A stretch of 64,000 nucleotides of DNA from assembly GCA_949825045.1 (NCBI GenBank), contig OX463814.1, forward strand, positions 36,784,383 through 36,848,382. The letters are read 5' to 3'. The notes below the pieces were generated by a model. It ran no database searches. It was not told the origin of the DNA and worked only from the letters and a program-made list of their open reading frames with translations. Positions within the stretch are counted from its first letter, which is position 1, and each line of letters starts with the position of its first letter. This document shows, in pieces, positions 10,169-21,200 of this stretch. The DNA comes from Argyresthia goedartella (taxonomy: Eukaryota; Arthropoda; Insecta; Lepidoptera; Argyresthiidae). The position numbers were made by a program, and so were the translations under genes.

Positions 10169-11443
10169 TAAATTGAAAAACTCATACTTAATCAATTGCA
10201 AAGTCATTTTTATCTCAATAAATTAATTCATATTGCTCAGTTTGGTTTCACAAAGGGTCGTTCAACAGCCGATGCTGGTGTTGAACTAATCGACAATATT
10301 TTTGATGCCTGGGAAGACGCAATGGATGCAATAGGTGTCTTCTGCGATCTATCCAAGGCTTTTGATTGCGTCCATCATGACACTCTTGTCAGGAAGTTAC
10401 GCCATTATGGTGTAAAAGATCAGGCCCTTGGCCTTCTGGAGTCTTATCTAACAGATAGGGTTCAGATGGTCGATGTTAATGGGAAAAGATCACCTGGGTC
10501 TTCAATAAGTATGGGCGTACCGCAAGGTTCAATTCTTGGTCCTTTCTTGTTTATAGTATATATTAATGATTTACCTTACCTTGTTAAAGCAAAACATGGG
10601 TTAGTATTGTTTGCCGATGACACTTCTTTGATATTTAAAGTTAAAAGACAGCAATCAAATTATGACGAGGTAAACAATGCGATCTCTAGTATAGTGAACT
10701 GGTTTACTGTTAACAATTTATTACTTAATGAAAAGAAAACTAAATGTATTAAATTCGTGTTACCCAATGTGAACCCGGTAACTACAGACATACTTATAAA
10801 AGGACAGAGATTGGACCTTGTGCAGTCGACTGTCTTTTTGGGCATTACTTTAGACGCCAAACTACAATGGGATCCTCATATAAATAAATTGTAGAAACAG
10901 ACTGAGTTCGGCAGCGTTCGCAGTTAAAAAAATTAGAGCTCTTACCGACGTAGACACCGCTAGACTAGTCTACTTTAGTTACTTTCATAGTCTAATGACC
11001 TATGGTATTTTATTGTGGGGTCACGCTGCGAATGCTAATAGTATATTTATTCTGCAGAAACGGGCTGTTCGTGCAATTTATAGATTAGGGCCTAGAGTGT
11101 CACTGAGGGAAAAGTTTACAGAAATCAATATTCTGACATTTGTGTCTCAATATATCTATGACAATCTTGTGTATGTAAAAAGAAATATAACTAATTTTCA
11201 GAAGTACAGTGATATACACAATTTTAATACTAGAAATAAAGACAAGTTGGTTGCTTATGTAAGCCGACTACATAAAATTAGTAATTCTTTTAAAGGCAAT
11301 TGTATACGCTATTACAATAAGGTCCCTACTGATATTAAAAACTTACCTTTAGACAAGTTTAAAATAATAATAAAACAGAAATTGTATAAAAAAGGTTACT
11401 ATAGGATATCTGATTACTTAGAGGACAGATGTCCATGGGAATA
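10169..11443 (+). pseudogene. Retrotransposon reverse transcriptase (copy A, main part)
   Basis: Non-LTR RT copying element RNA at a nicked target. Visible blocks: QFGFTKGRSTADAGVELI, VFCDLSKAFDCVHHDTL, MGVPQGSILGPFLFIVYIND, and the catalytic LFADDTSLIF. The thumb (VFLGITLDAKLQWDPHI) and the C-terminal part LVYFSYFHSLMTYGILLWGH follow, then KGYYRISDYLEDRCPWE at the stop. A stop or frame break at about 10892-10895 separates palm from thumb, so the copy is inactive. The downstream C-terminal frame (10995-11444) matches 57837-58391 residue for residue except a few changes. Confidence 0.9.
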
Positions 11444-11684
11444 GATTGTTTGAGTAACAGGCTGTTTCGATATATAATTAGCATTCATTTTGTAATTTGA
11501 CAATATGTTATTTAAAAAAGGAATCGCAAAAGATGCGACGACTGTGGAGTTTCTTCGGTGAGCTCTTCTCCACAGATTCCGCCATTGTGTTAGTGAACTC
11601 ACCCAAAAAAAATGTAATGACGGATCTAAGTGATGTAACAACATCCTATGGAAATAAATGATTTTTGATTTGATTTGATTTGAT
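11444..11684 (+). other. 3' UTR and (GATTT)n tail of copy A
   Basis: The same 3' UTR is found inverted at 57612-57838, including ctgtggagtttcttcggtga (57839-side copy reads the complement). The tail gatttgatttgatttgattt ends at about 11684. Confidence 0.8.
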
Positions 11685-12745
11685 TTGAACTCTGTAACAA
11701 TATCGGATCTTTCTATCTTCGAATTTCATAGTCCGGCTGTTTTCCAGCTACGTTCTATTAGCGAGTACGACATCGGAAAGATCATTTGTGGAATGGGATC
11801 TGACTCCTGTGGATCGGATAACATTACCATGAGCATGATAACTCTGACGCTACCACACACTCTTAAAATAATCACTGAAATAACTAACAGATCGATTTCT
11901 ACCAGCACCTTTCCGACCCCTTGGAAAAATGCCATTATACGACCTTTTCCAAAAACTAGTGATCCTCAAACCATTTCGGATTTACGTCCAATTAGCATAC
12001 TTCCCTTTTTGTCTAAGATTTTGGAGAAAGTCGTTTATAAGCAGGTCGTCTTGTTTGCTGAAAAAATATCTATTCTGCCCAAATTTCAATCAGGATTTAG
12101 AAAGAAAAGGAGCACAACATCAGCCGTTCTTGATGTTGTTGACAACATACTCGCGGCGCAGGACTCCGGAAATGGAACAATCCTTACACTCCTGGATTAT
12201 TCTAGAGCCTTCGACTCGATCAATGTTAGTCTGTTGCTGTCCAAGCTGAGCTACTACGGCTTTGATGTTGCCGCGGTGCGATGGTTTCAAACCTATCTTA
12301 GGGCTCGTAGTCAGCAGGTGGTACCGAGGAAGGCCGATGGTAGCTGCGATCAATCACAAACTGTTAGTACCGACAGGGGTGTCCCCCAAGGTTCAATCTT
12401 AGGGCCACTATTATTTATCATCTACAGCGCCGATGTCACAAAGTGCATTAATCATTGTCATTACCACATTTATGCAGATGACCTGCAGATTTATACTAGT
12501 CTAAATAAAAACAACTTTTTCGACTGCGTTAGACGTATTAACGATGACTTGGAAAGAGTGAACAACTGGTCTACGAGGAACGCCTTGGTCTTAAATCCTA
12601 TTAAGTCCAAATACATGATATTAGGGTCAAAAAATCAGATAGAGACATTTACTAACCTAAATCCATAAGTAACTATTGCAGGTGTCCCTATTGAACGTGT
12701 ATGTGAGGCCCGTAATCTTGGTATTATGATGGATAACCAATTACG
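11685..12745 (+). pseudogene. CR1-like reverse transcriptase (copy C)
   Basis: The frame 11685-12668 is open and carries RT blocks in order: RPISILPFLSKILEKVVYKQ, FQSGFRKKRSTTSAVLDVVD, TLLDYSRAFDSINVSLLLSK, RGVPQGSILGPLLFIIYSAD, and the active site HIYADDLQIY, then VNNWSTRNALVLNPIKSKYM. The thumb continues after a stop at 12666-12668 with VTIAGVPIERVCEARNLGIM, up to a frameshift near 12745. The LLDYSRAFD and YADD aspartates are intact. The copy is broken by one stop and one frameshift. Confidence 0.9.
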
Positions 12746-12747
12746 TC

Positions 12748-13326
12748 TTGAGAAGCATTCTTGACGTAGTCAAAAACTGTTTCTATAGACTAAATATATT
12801 GTATAGGATCCGAAATTATCTGAGCGAACAAATGCGCATACTACTGTGTGTGTCATTGGTTCTCTCAAAATTAAATTATGGCATTACAGTATACGGGCCC
12901 TGTTTGCTCAAACGCATTCACCGGTTGCTGCAAAGAGTTCAGAACGCATGCGCCAGGTTCTGCTTTACCATCCCTTCTCGTAGTCACATTACTCCTTACC
13001 TGAACAAGGCCAATATGCTCAATATCAACGGTAGGCTGCAACTACATCTTGCCTCCCTCTTATTTGGTCTGATAAGGCAACAAACACCAGAGTATTTATA
13101 TGAAAAGCTTAAATGGCGGGTATCTCGTCACTACATCAACAGGACTACAACCAGCATTTTAACAATCCCTCGACATCGTTCAGCTGCTTTTCGGGGCAGT
13201 TTCAGGTATCTGGCGACGAAGTGTTGGAACAACCTGCCACCACCAATCCGAGTTCACAATTCTATTGCCAGTTTCAAACTTGCATGTAGAAAACACCTTC
13301 TGCACCTGCAGAAGTCAGATGCCTGA
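12748..13326 (+). pseudogene. CR1-like RT C-terminal domain (copy C)
   Basis: It continues the protein above in another frame: RILLCVSLVLSKLNYGITVY, then RLLQRVQNACARFCF, and KCWNNLPPPIRVHNSIASFK before the stop. This is the typical C-terminus of CR1/Jockey-group ORF2 (L--S---P-L-Y(G/C)--V(Y/W), the L-R-QNA--R block, and WN-LP--IR---S---FK). An unclassified 3' region to 14000 follows. Confidence 0.9.
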
Positions 13327-14036
13327 TTCTGCCCCAGTGAATCCCCGCGTTTGCTAGTTATATTATCTTAAAGATAAGTCTTTTAATGTACGTATGTGAA
13401 TCGGTTAAGTCACTGAACAATCTATAGTATACAATATTTACAATATCCCATACTCTCAACTATTTATGCAATTAGTGTTTTTTAATGTATTATTTATTAA
13501 TTGTTATTATATTTCTGATGTCAATTCGTCTCCTACTTAGCTTATCCATCCACTAAATTTTCCTAATTTTTCCTATAGTTTATTTATTTTCATATCACTT
13601 ATATATGCAGTTTTAATAAAAAGTAGTTTATTAACACCCACCCTTTATCTTCTCCTCCTTGATAAGGTGCCGACAGAATACCAGCGTTGCAGGACCTCTT
13701 GCAGGTTCTGTGGCACATGCTGAGTCGGAACCTATTCGCCGCCTAGGCACACACTTCACGACGTTACTGTCTACTCGTCGCAACAAAATTGTATTTTGCT
13801 TTTATTTATTTCTTGTTGTCTTGTGTATGTACTATACTTATAAGTTACTGTGTGGTATGTACTTTTACTTTTGTGACGCGTGTGTATATTGTCTGCGATA
13901 TTAGTCGTTATTATTTTTTCCTTCAATTGTATGTTTCACTTTTTTCTTGTCCTCTCATAATTATCGTGTATTTTATGTTGTGTGTGTTATGGCGTAATCC
14001 GAATAAATTGATATTCTTTCTTTCTTTCTTTCTTTC

Positions 14037-14042
14037 TTTGTA
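14037..14042 (+). repeat. Target duplication TTTGTA, right copy
   Basis: It matches 9024-9029. The BEL integrase frame restarts directly after it. Confidence 0.65.
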
Positions 14043-14323
14043 TGTCTATCCACCAAGGCGGTTCATATCAAGCTTGTTGCCGACCTCTCGACTGAGGCCT
14101 TTATTGCTTGCTTGGACAGATTTGTTTCTCGAAGGCGACTTCCAGTATTAATCCGTTCTGATAACGGTACCAACTATGTAGGTGCCGAACGACGAGAAGT
14201 AGCTTATTTCTTGAATGTAAATTAGGTGGATATTGCAACGGCCCTCTCCTTTTGGGTTATACAGTGGACCTTCAATCCTCCTGGTTGCCCCTACTTGGGT
14301 GGGATTTTTGAAGCCGTAGTTAA
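14041..14323 (+). pseudogene. BEL/Pao integrase catalytic core, first part
   Basis: It reads CLSTKAVHIKLVADLSTEAF, then DRFVSRRRLPVLIRSDNGTN, YVGA, and later NPPGCPYLGGIFEAVVK. These are the DDE integrase blocks of BEL/Pao: KA-H-E-V-DLST-AFI, the SDNGTNF-GA catalytic Asp, and the P-APH-GG-WEA segment holding the catalytic Glu (IFEA here). A stop in FLNVN* and substitutions in PPGCPYLGG show decay. It continues the protein interrupted at 9029. Confidence 0.9.
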
Positions 14324-14356
14324 GACGTATACGAATTAACTACGGCTTCAAAAATC
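14303..14356. repeat. 21-bp perfect inverted repeat, 12-nt loop
   Basis: The left stem is 14303-14323, the right stem 14336-14356, and the loop is gacgtatacgaa. The left stem is native integrase coding sequence (IFEAVV). The right stem is an inverted copy of it placed at the start of inserted A+T-rich DNA. Confidence 0.9.
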
Positions 14357-14472
14357 TATACTATAAATATAAAATCTATAATTCATATATATTAATAAAT
14401 CTATACTAAAAATCTTTACTATAAAATATATAATCTATACTATAAATCTATACTATAATATATACTATAGTA
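14357..14472. repeat. A+T-rich insertion of ctatactataaa-type repeats
   Basis: Short imperfect repeats of aatctatactataaa fill the gap between the inverted copy and the resumption of BEL coding sequence at about 14473. Nothing codes. Confidence 0.7.
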
Positions 14473-14735
14473 TTAAGGCGCATTTAAGGCGTATAGTAGG
14501 TCGGAACGCGCAACATTTGAGGAACTCGCGACGTTTTTTTGTAGGATCGAAGCCGTTCTCAAATCGCGCCCGTTAAGTCCGCTCAGCTTGGACCCAAATG
14601 ACCTGGAGGCTTTGACTCCAGAGCATTTCTTGATAGAACAGCCTTTTAACGCGCTGACCAAGCACTCCTTCGTGGGGGTGAAATTGTACCGGTTGTCGAC
14701 TATAAGATGTTGCAGCAGTTTACTCAGGTACATTT
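14473..14735 (+). pseudogene. BEL/Pao integrase, second part
   Basis: In two frames it reads AHLRRIVGR, then ATFEELATFFCRIEAVLKSR, PLSPLSLDPNDLEALTPEHF and LIEQPFNALTKHSFVGVKLY, then after a slip YKMLQQFTQVHF. This matches the family landmarks: the HLRRV--- piece, the TFEE---L--IEA-LNSRPL-P(L/M)S-DPNDL--LTPGHFLIG block, and the W-(L/M)LQQ--Q-FW segment. The EHFLIEQP form replaces GHFLIGQP. It is cut at 14735 by a SINE. Confidence 0.9.
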
Positions 14736-14898
14736 TGTTTGATGAGAACGGATGTTTGTACCCTTGTCATGGTTGTTTATCTATCTAAGTATAATATTTA
14801 TCTATATAAGTACTTGTATCGTTGTCTAGTACCCAAGATACAGGGAATCCTAGTTTGGGGCTAGATCAATGTGTGTAAATAGTGTCCAAGGTGTTATT

Positions 14899-15008
14899 AA
14901 CTTCTCTTGAGAAGTTATTATAATAGGTCTGAAAATTGAAATAGGTAATTTTGTGTTTTCTTTACGTTTTAAGACCTGGAGAATCATTTGCAATCATTTT
15001 TAGAGTGA

Positions 15009-15046
<38 letters not shown>

Positions 15047-15497
15047 TACGTATGTACGTGATCAAAATTATGGAATTCGTTTTCTCAATAACTACTGGAC
15101 CGAATCGCTTTGATGACCATATCAATCGATACGCCACGTCATGACTTAGATCTGAAAGGAGTCTAGAAAAAATCGGTCCAGCGGTTCGTTTTTTATTTGT
15201 AAAAAACTGACTTTTTTGAACACGCAACGTTAATTTTGTATGTAATTCCAAGTATTGAGGGGTAGATGTGGGTTTTTGAGGGTGCTGGTTTCGAATCTTT
15301 CATCAGTTTTTTAAAATTCAAAATGGCGGACCCACTATGACGTCATCTTTTTCGTGAAAATTCTTTAAATTCGATAAAATTTATTAATTATTGTGTAATG
15401 TTTAGGTAGGAACGTCGCTAGATATTCCAGTAATAATTCTCAAATGATTTTCTAGGTATCGAAACATTAAAAAAAAGAATTCTTCTCAAGAGAAGTT
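14899..15497. mobile_element. 599-bp MITE with self-palindromic 16-bp terminal inverted repeats
   Basis: The left end is aacttctcttgagaag and the right end is its exact reverse complement cttctcaagagaagtt. Each end is itself largely palindromic (cttctc/gagaag). The interior is non-coding: a TG dinucleotide run at about 15011-15042, tggaccgaatcgctttgatg, and caaaatggcggacccactat. I see no clear target duplication; the superfamily is unknown. Confidence 0.7.
15011..15042. repeat. (TG)n microsatellite
   Basis: An uninterrupted run of tg dinucleotides is followed by tacgtacgtatgtacgtg, inside the MITE. Confidence 0.9.
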
Positions 15498-15539
15498 GCT
15501 TGTACGGTACTTGCTGCCGAACCGATTTTTATTATTATT

Positions 15540-15787
15540 ATACATCTTACAACAGCGCCTTATGTGGACTGACAAAACCAGACCCCATAATTGGTGACCC
15601 CGTGCTGGTTAAGGATGCTAACCTACCACCACTGCGTTGGCGCCGGGGGCGTATTGTTAACTTGTACCCTGTATTGTTAATTTGTCCATTGTTCCCTGGA
15701 AACGATGAGACTCCTCAGTCTGCAGAGGTCGGGGACTCAATTTTCAAACGAGCGGTGGCAACGTTCTCTCACCTGCTATACCTTTAA
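15540..15787 (+). pseudogene. BEL/Pao pol C-terminal end
   Basis: It reads YILQQRLMWTDKTRP, then IGDPVLVKDANLPPLRWRRG, RIVNLYPVLL and, before the stop, AEVGDSIFKRAVATFSHLLY. The BEL/Pao consensus ends with LQ-R-KW, GD-VL(V/I)K(E/D)(D/A)NLPPL-W--GR(I/V)---(Y/H)PG-DG, and V(R/K)T--G-F-R(A/P)-(T/K)-(C/L)-LP. The terminal stop at 15785-15787 is at the expected place. It follows directly on the SINE tail. Confidence 0.9.
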
Positions 15788-16535
15788 ACGAAACTCTTTT
15801 TTTACTGATAAATTTGCGCTAAGAGGTAATATCACTATGGTATTGTATGTTTTGATCATAGAGTTAGTAAACTAAGAGTTTCTGTAAGTGTAATATGAGG
15901 TTTGTCAATTTATAATTGATATTTTAAATACGAAAATTCGTGACCTTTATGCATTTTGAGTAAACAAAGAAATGGGATGGGAATTCATTATCAAGATTTT
16001 ACTCATATTATGTTGTCCACGATCTACGCATTTTAAGGCCCACTTACACTAGACTTTTGATACCCGCTAAGTCTAGTTTAAACACAACTTAAATACACTA
16101 TGATCAAGTGGGAACCTGGCTGACAGGCAATAGCCTCAAATCAAAAGTTTGTGCAAGTCGCCCTAAGATAATAAAATAAATAGAAAAAGATATCATATTT
16201 ATCATGATATATATTTGGTCCCAATTACAAAACAATATATGCAATTTCTTGAGTTTACAGAATGTTTACAGAGATTCGGTTTATCAAGCAATCAACAATT
16301 TGGGAGATAATCTATACAGTGAAGGTCCCTGAAGGAATTCAAGACAATAGCTTCAACCTACAAGTATTCGGTTCTCATCTGGAAATTATTCAAATCGAAA
16401 TCGGATAGCATCTTGCATTGTGAATTTGCAACCCCTTTGGTCGTAGCAATTTTTATTATGTTCACCAGATATTTTTTTAGAAAGAGATAGCTTTGAGTTC
16501 CTATTTGAGTATAGCTATAGTATTGAAAAACATAC

Positions 16536-16575
16536 AGTTAAAGATACACAAACATACGTATCTTTAACTGTTTGT
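16536..16575. repeat. 14-bp perfect hairpin
   Basis: The arms acagttaaagatac and gtatctttaactgt flank a short acaaacatac-like loop. Confidence 0.8.
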
Positions 16576-17394
16576 GTGCGTCACGTCTATGTTCAGCGGA
16601 TCATAATTATATGACGTCATCGCATTCTTAAGGCCCAGTTCCGGCTGTTGAGGTGAGGGGCGCCACATTCGTCCGTCGTCTTCTAGCGGGGTAGCGGAAC
16701 TGGCGGGGTAGCGGGCGGCGCGGAATAGCATCGGGTCGCCCGGCGACGTTAATTTGGTGTTTTTTCGAATTTACTGAAAAACGGAAATAAGCTCAAAGAT
16801 GAAATTTAAGGATTGATAAGGAGCTCTAAAAGAGGAAAATTTTGGTATAAAAATTATGAGACAAATCACTAATTTTTATATTAAAAATATTATTTTTCCT
16901 TTTTAATGTTGTTCAGGATTTTTTACGATCGAGTCAAATTGATCCAATCGTGTAACGACATAGTATTTAAACTAGGTTATTTTATTGTGAAAAACATATA
17001 TATTTTTGAGACAGATAAATTTAGTGGAAGTAATTTTAGTATTTTGTTTGCCAAAGCGCTTTTTAGTGGCTTTATGTGATCTTGGGCCTTAAAAGGTGGC
17101 TTCCGACTGTGGGATTCATCAACCGAGGGAGCGCGTACCGCGACAAAGCGCGTTGTATATCCGGCTATATTCCTCTAAAGGTCACATTTCTCAACCGAAT
17201 CTCGTGAAGTTTTGTGAGCAGGTTCGATTTTTATATTATTTTTTTTCAAATCAGATATTGTTTTTTTTTTTAAAAAAGGCGTTGATATTGTAAAAAATAA
17301 TCCTTTACAGCACAAATGGCTTAACTTATTTGTGGAGACTGTGAGAGCGACATAGACTTTATTATTTTAGTAAAAGTAAGTAAGTTGGATTTTC

Positions 17395-17520
17395 GATCGC
17401 AAAATGTAGTTTACAAAGTAATTGAAGCGGGTACTTTCATACTCGATTTGCGTAGCCAGGTGCATTCATAAGTTTGTATGTGATATTGAAAGAAAATTCA
17501 GTCGGGTTATATATTTTTTA
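17395..17520 (+). repeat. Dispersed repeat, copy 1 of 3
   Basis: The order gatcgcaaaatgtagttt, gcgggtactttcatact, cataagtttgtatg and cagtcgggttat recurs at 53235-53390 (+) and inverted at 55545-55645. It is non-coding. Confidence 0.65.
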
Positions 17521-18202
17521 AATAAAATTCGTAAAAAGTTCGTCCGATATGGCAATAATGAAAAAACACCAAAATTTCCTGTCACTCGCTGTTCAACAGC
17601 TCACAGCGCCACTAGTTTACAGAATTGAGAACTCTTGTGGAAATTTTATTTAATAGAAAGCGATATAGTTTATAGGCGCACGCGTTAAAAAAACTCAATT
17701 ACAAATATGTTTCAACAATTTATTTCAAATCCTCGTTAGCTACCTTCGGGGGCAATTTTGATCCCTAAAAGGATGGACGTTAGTGGTCAGTTTAGCTCGT
17801 ATTTGTAGGTCAGCTGTGATTGCACCGAGATATATTTACGTCACGCGATTTTGTATTTTTTGTCTATGTCCTATAGAATCTATAGAAATAGTATGGCGAG
17901 CGATAAATTTTACATTTCAGTTGTATTATATATATATCCCTATAGTCTGAAGCCAGCTTAACACATTTTGATCCGCTAACGAAATAAGTGGCGTCATAAT
18001 CGACTCAATATAATAATCGATTCTGCTGAATTGAAGGTCCTCAACATCTTCTCAATCTCACAAGGATACTTAAAATATCATCAATCAATACTTGTGATAA
18101 AAGCTTTCCATCGGACATCGATATTATTTGGTCCATAGTCCAAACAAAACAGGGTTGGCACTTCGCCTTGCGTCCAGAGAGCCTAAACCCAGCGCTGATA
18201 GC

Positions 18203-18210
18203 GATGAAAC
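18203..18210 (+). repeat. hAT target duplication GATGAAAC (left)
   Basis: An exact copy lies at 21846-21853, on the other side of the hAT element. Confidence 0.95.
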
Positions 18211-21200
18211 CAGGGGCGTAGCTACCGCCGTATTTGCCGTATCAATTATACGGGGCCCCCGGGCCACGGGGGCCCCCAAAGTGTGTAAGGAAAAATAATA
18301 AAAACTTTCTAATTTATTTTATTTTAAAAATGACAAAATTCTATAAAGCAATTCCTTTTTTTCCCGCCTTAAGCGTGCGTTCAAAAGTTGGCAACACTAC
18401 ATCGTTATGGCGGGCTGCGGGACTTCCCCGTTTTACTTACTTCATCTTCAACTCAGCGGGGAATCCCCGGGAATCCTTCATCGATATCGCGATGTACGTG
18501 TACGTTGTTGTACTTTGCATTGGATGTTAAACCACGGAGTGCAGCGCACTGTTTATTTACGCGCTTTATATAAATGTGCATTACATTGTAATTCAGTACA
18601 AACAATATTGTTCTTCTGGTTTAGCAGTATTAGTAACGATTTGTAAAAGAAATGAGTGAAAGGAAAAGAGATTATCCCAGCGGCGCTGAGAAAAGAAAAA
18701 TTAAACAGAAAAGGGACGAGGTTATAAAAAGTGCCCAAAATTTCTTCATTTTTTCAGAGACAAGATACTGTGAGTGATTTAGATTGGAAAGGTAAGTACT
18801 ACACTACTACCCAACCCATTTATTAGGGGCCCGTAGTGATAAACAAGGAAATCTTTTAATTTCGGTCTGTCCATCTGTCCGTCACAAAAAGTTGTCTCCC
18901 CCCTCGATTTTCACAATTATACTGTTTTTAGGGTTCCGTGCCTTGATTAAAAAAAACCAAAATTCTAACTTATCTATAGGATCGATTTGTTTTGTTGTTT
19001 GTTTATCAGTCCGTATCGTATCGTTAATTGCGTGTTGAGAACTTCAGATGTGCAGACTCGCTTTCGGGTTCTCGTTTTGTATGGCCACTACACTACGCGC
19101 TGCGTTTAAATAGCACGCAGGTGTATAGTAATGCACGGACGGGCTGCAGGTGCTTTTGTATCTACTAATAGGTACGAGCACAATCCGCGTAGAATCTGTG
19201 TGCGTCTGAACTGAACACTCTCTAACTGTGACCCTTAGTAACGTTATTTATTTATATATAACTCTTTTTAGTTTAGTATCAAAGCATTCGTATTTATTTT
19301 TTAACAATTACTCGTTGATTTTTAGATTCTTCTGAAGCATGTTCTTCGTCACATATCTATCCGGAAATAGAAGAAAGCCAAGCACATACTTTATCGGATG
19401 TCCATCCAGAAATCGAGGAACCCCAAGTCAACGATTCTGATATATCTGCAGATAATGCAGATTGTAATATAATTTCATCAGATAGAGGAAATTTTGGTGA
19501 CAATTTAACTGAATGCGAACGAAAAATAATTTTTAAATTGGGTCCATTTAAACCACAAGGACCATTTCCAAAAGTTTCAGAAAATAACCGACCTTTTTCA
19601 GCTTATTATTACTCATATTTCAATCAGGCAGGCATAAAAATTATAAGACCATGGTTATGTTATTCTAACGTTTTAAACAAACCGTACTGTCACTTCTGTT
19701 GGTTATTAGCAGATCGTCAAAACAAATCGTACTCCTCTGCTTGGGTTAACGGTGTTTCGGTTAGAAGCAATTTCACACAAACTATTCTTGACCATGAAAA
19801 GTCACAGCAGCATATTAGTGCCTCACTCTCTTATAATAATTGGTTGCAAGGAAATACCATCGATACTCTATTGAAAAGTGAAATCGATAGTAAAATTACA
19901 TTCTGGAGAGATGTACTGCATCGTATAATTAATGTTATAATTACTTTAGTATCTTGTAATCTACCTTTGAGGGGGCATGATTCTGATTCTGGCAATTTTA
20001 TGGCAATTTCACATCTGCATCTAACTATGATGCAACTTTAAAAAAACTTTTTCTAAAACCGAAAGGTGAAATAAATTATTTAAGCCCTACGATTCAAAAC
20101 GAAATTATTAGTTTGCTTGGTACTAACGTTAGGAACAGTATTATCTCAGAAATTAAAAAAGCTCCATTTCTGACAATAATTCTGGATACAACACAAGACT
20201 TGTCAAAAATTGACCAACTATCTGTAGTTTTTCGATATATCTCGGTTACAGAAAATGATGATAATGTGCCTAAAGAAATAAAAATCTGTGAGTCCTTTTT
20301 AGGATTCATAGCAGTAACCGATTGCAGTGCTGCAGGTCTGAAAACTGTCATTTTAAATTTGACTAAAGAATATGGAATTGATTTGACTAAATGTAGAGGA
20401 CAGGGATACGATGGAGAAAATGTTTTGTCGGGTGTGTATGGAGGATTACAAACCCTAATAAAAGAGCATGCTCCAAATGCCGATTATGTTCATTGTGCTG
20501 CGCACGCTTTAAACTTGGTTTTGAACGATGCTGCGAGACATGTTCGTGAAGTATCGACTTTTTTCGATAATTTAGAAAAAATATATACTTTTTTTGGCAA
20601 TAGTATAAAACGCTGGGCTATGCTAAGTGACGATTCATCTGAAAAATATTTGATTACCCTTAAAAAGGTATGTCCTACCAGATGGTCTTCTAGGAACGAC
20701 GCTTTATTAGCAGTAAAGAATTTTTTTTTACTAATCATGAAAACTTTGTACCAACTAAATTTAATTTCAAATAAAAAAGATGAACGTGAAGAATGTAAAA
20801 GTATAATTAATATTTTAGAGAGTTTTGATTTCTTAGTGCTCGTTACATTTTTTTCTTCACTATTTGAAATTATTAATCCTGTTTCTAAAGCTCTACAGCA
20901 TGAAAATAATGACTTACAGAAATCTAGTATTTTATTAAGTAATCTTTTAAATAGACTGTGCCAATTAAGAAATCAGAATTCATTTAATAGTTTGCTAAAT
21001 GAATCCAAAGATTTAGCAAAAAAGTAGGGGGTAACAACTGTTTTTAAAAACAGTAGGCGAAAGATAACGAAGCGTTTTTTTGACGAGTTATCACAAGATG
21101 AGAGAATTTCCGACCCGGAATCCTATTTCAAAGTCAATGTATACTATTGCTGTTTAGATATATTAATTTCTCAAACTAAAGAAAGATTTCAGAGCCTTTG

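Larger units (their letters stand above)
9030..11684 (+). mobile_element. 5'-truncated CR1/Jockey-group retrotransposon (copy A), split by copy B
   Basis: It carries the end of the endonuclease-RT linker, the complete RT and a 3' tail of (GATTT)n at about 11660-11684. It belongs to the same family as 57612-58400 (3' end nearly identical) and is close to 43365-48600. An internal deletion follows the NVPGDN motif (9204-9212), and copy B interrupts it at 9378-10168. It is inserted in BEL integrase; copy C abuts its tail. Confidence 0.85.
11685..14036 (+). mobile_element. 5'-truncated CR1-like retrotransposon (copy C) with (TTTC)n tail
   Basis: The RT and C-terminal part is followed by about 700 bp of 3' sequence and the tail tctttctttctttctttctt ending at the BEL target site (14037). 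CR1-group elements often end in short simple repeats, so the tail fits. The 5' end abuts the (GATTT)n tail of copy A, so this element probably went in at or next to that tail. Confidence 0.8.
14731..15537 (+). mobile_element. tRNA-derived SINE (family A), truncated head, itself split by a MITE
   Basis: The segment gatgagaacggatgtttgta at 14741 through ctagtacccaagatacaggg, gtttggggctagatcaatgt and gtgtccaaggtgttatt matches the body of the full SINE at 49320-49570. It ends in an ATT run (15524-15535), as that copy does. The tRNA-like head is missing. A MITE occupies 14899-15497. Tacat occurs at both edges (14728-side and 15538-side) and might be the target duplication. Confidence 0.75.
7500..15787 (+). 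mobile_element. Decayed BEL/Pao LTR retrotransposon, repeatedly interrupted
   Basis: Gag zinc-knuckle sequence (7769-7975), the pre-integrase zinc region (8466-9029), the integrase core (14041-14323 and 14473-14735) and the pol C-terminus (15540-15787) follow each other in BEL/Pao order on the plus strand. Protease, RT and RNase H, expected between gag and integrase, are missing. Integrase is interrupted by nested non-LTR elements (9030-14040), by a hairpin plus A+T-rich insertion (14324-14472), and by a SINE carrying a MITE (14731-15537). No LTR pair was identified; the 5' limit is approximate. Confidence 0.85.
15788..18202. other. Intergenic stretch, no gene recognised
   Basis: The first few hundred bases may contain the BEL 3' LTR but no partner LTR was found. 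A hairpin lies at 16536-16575. A G+C-rich patch at about 16625-16750 (gtagcggaactggcggggta) is isolated and could be an unannotated first exon, a CpG-rich patch or an element end. A dispersed repeat lies at 17395-17520. No homologous protein is seen. Confidence 0.45.
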
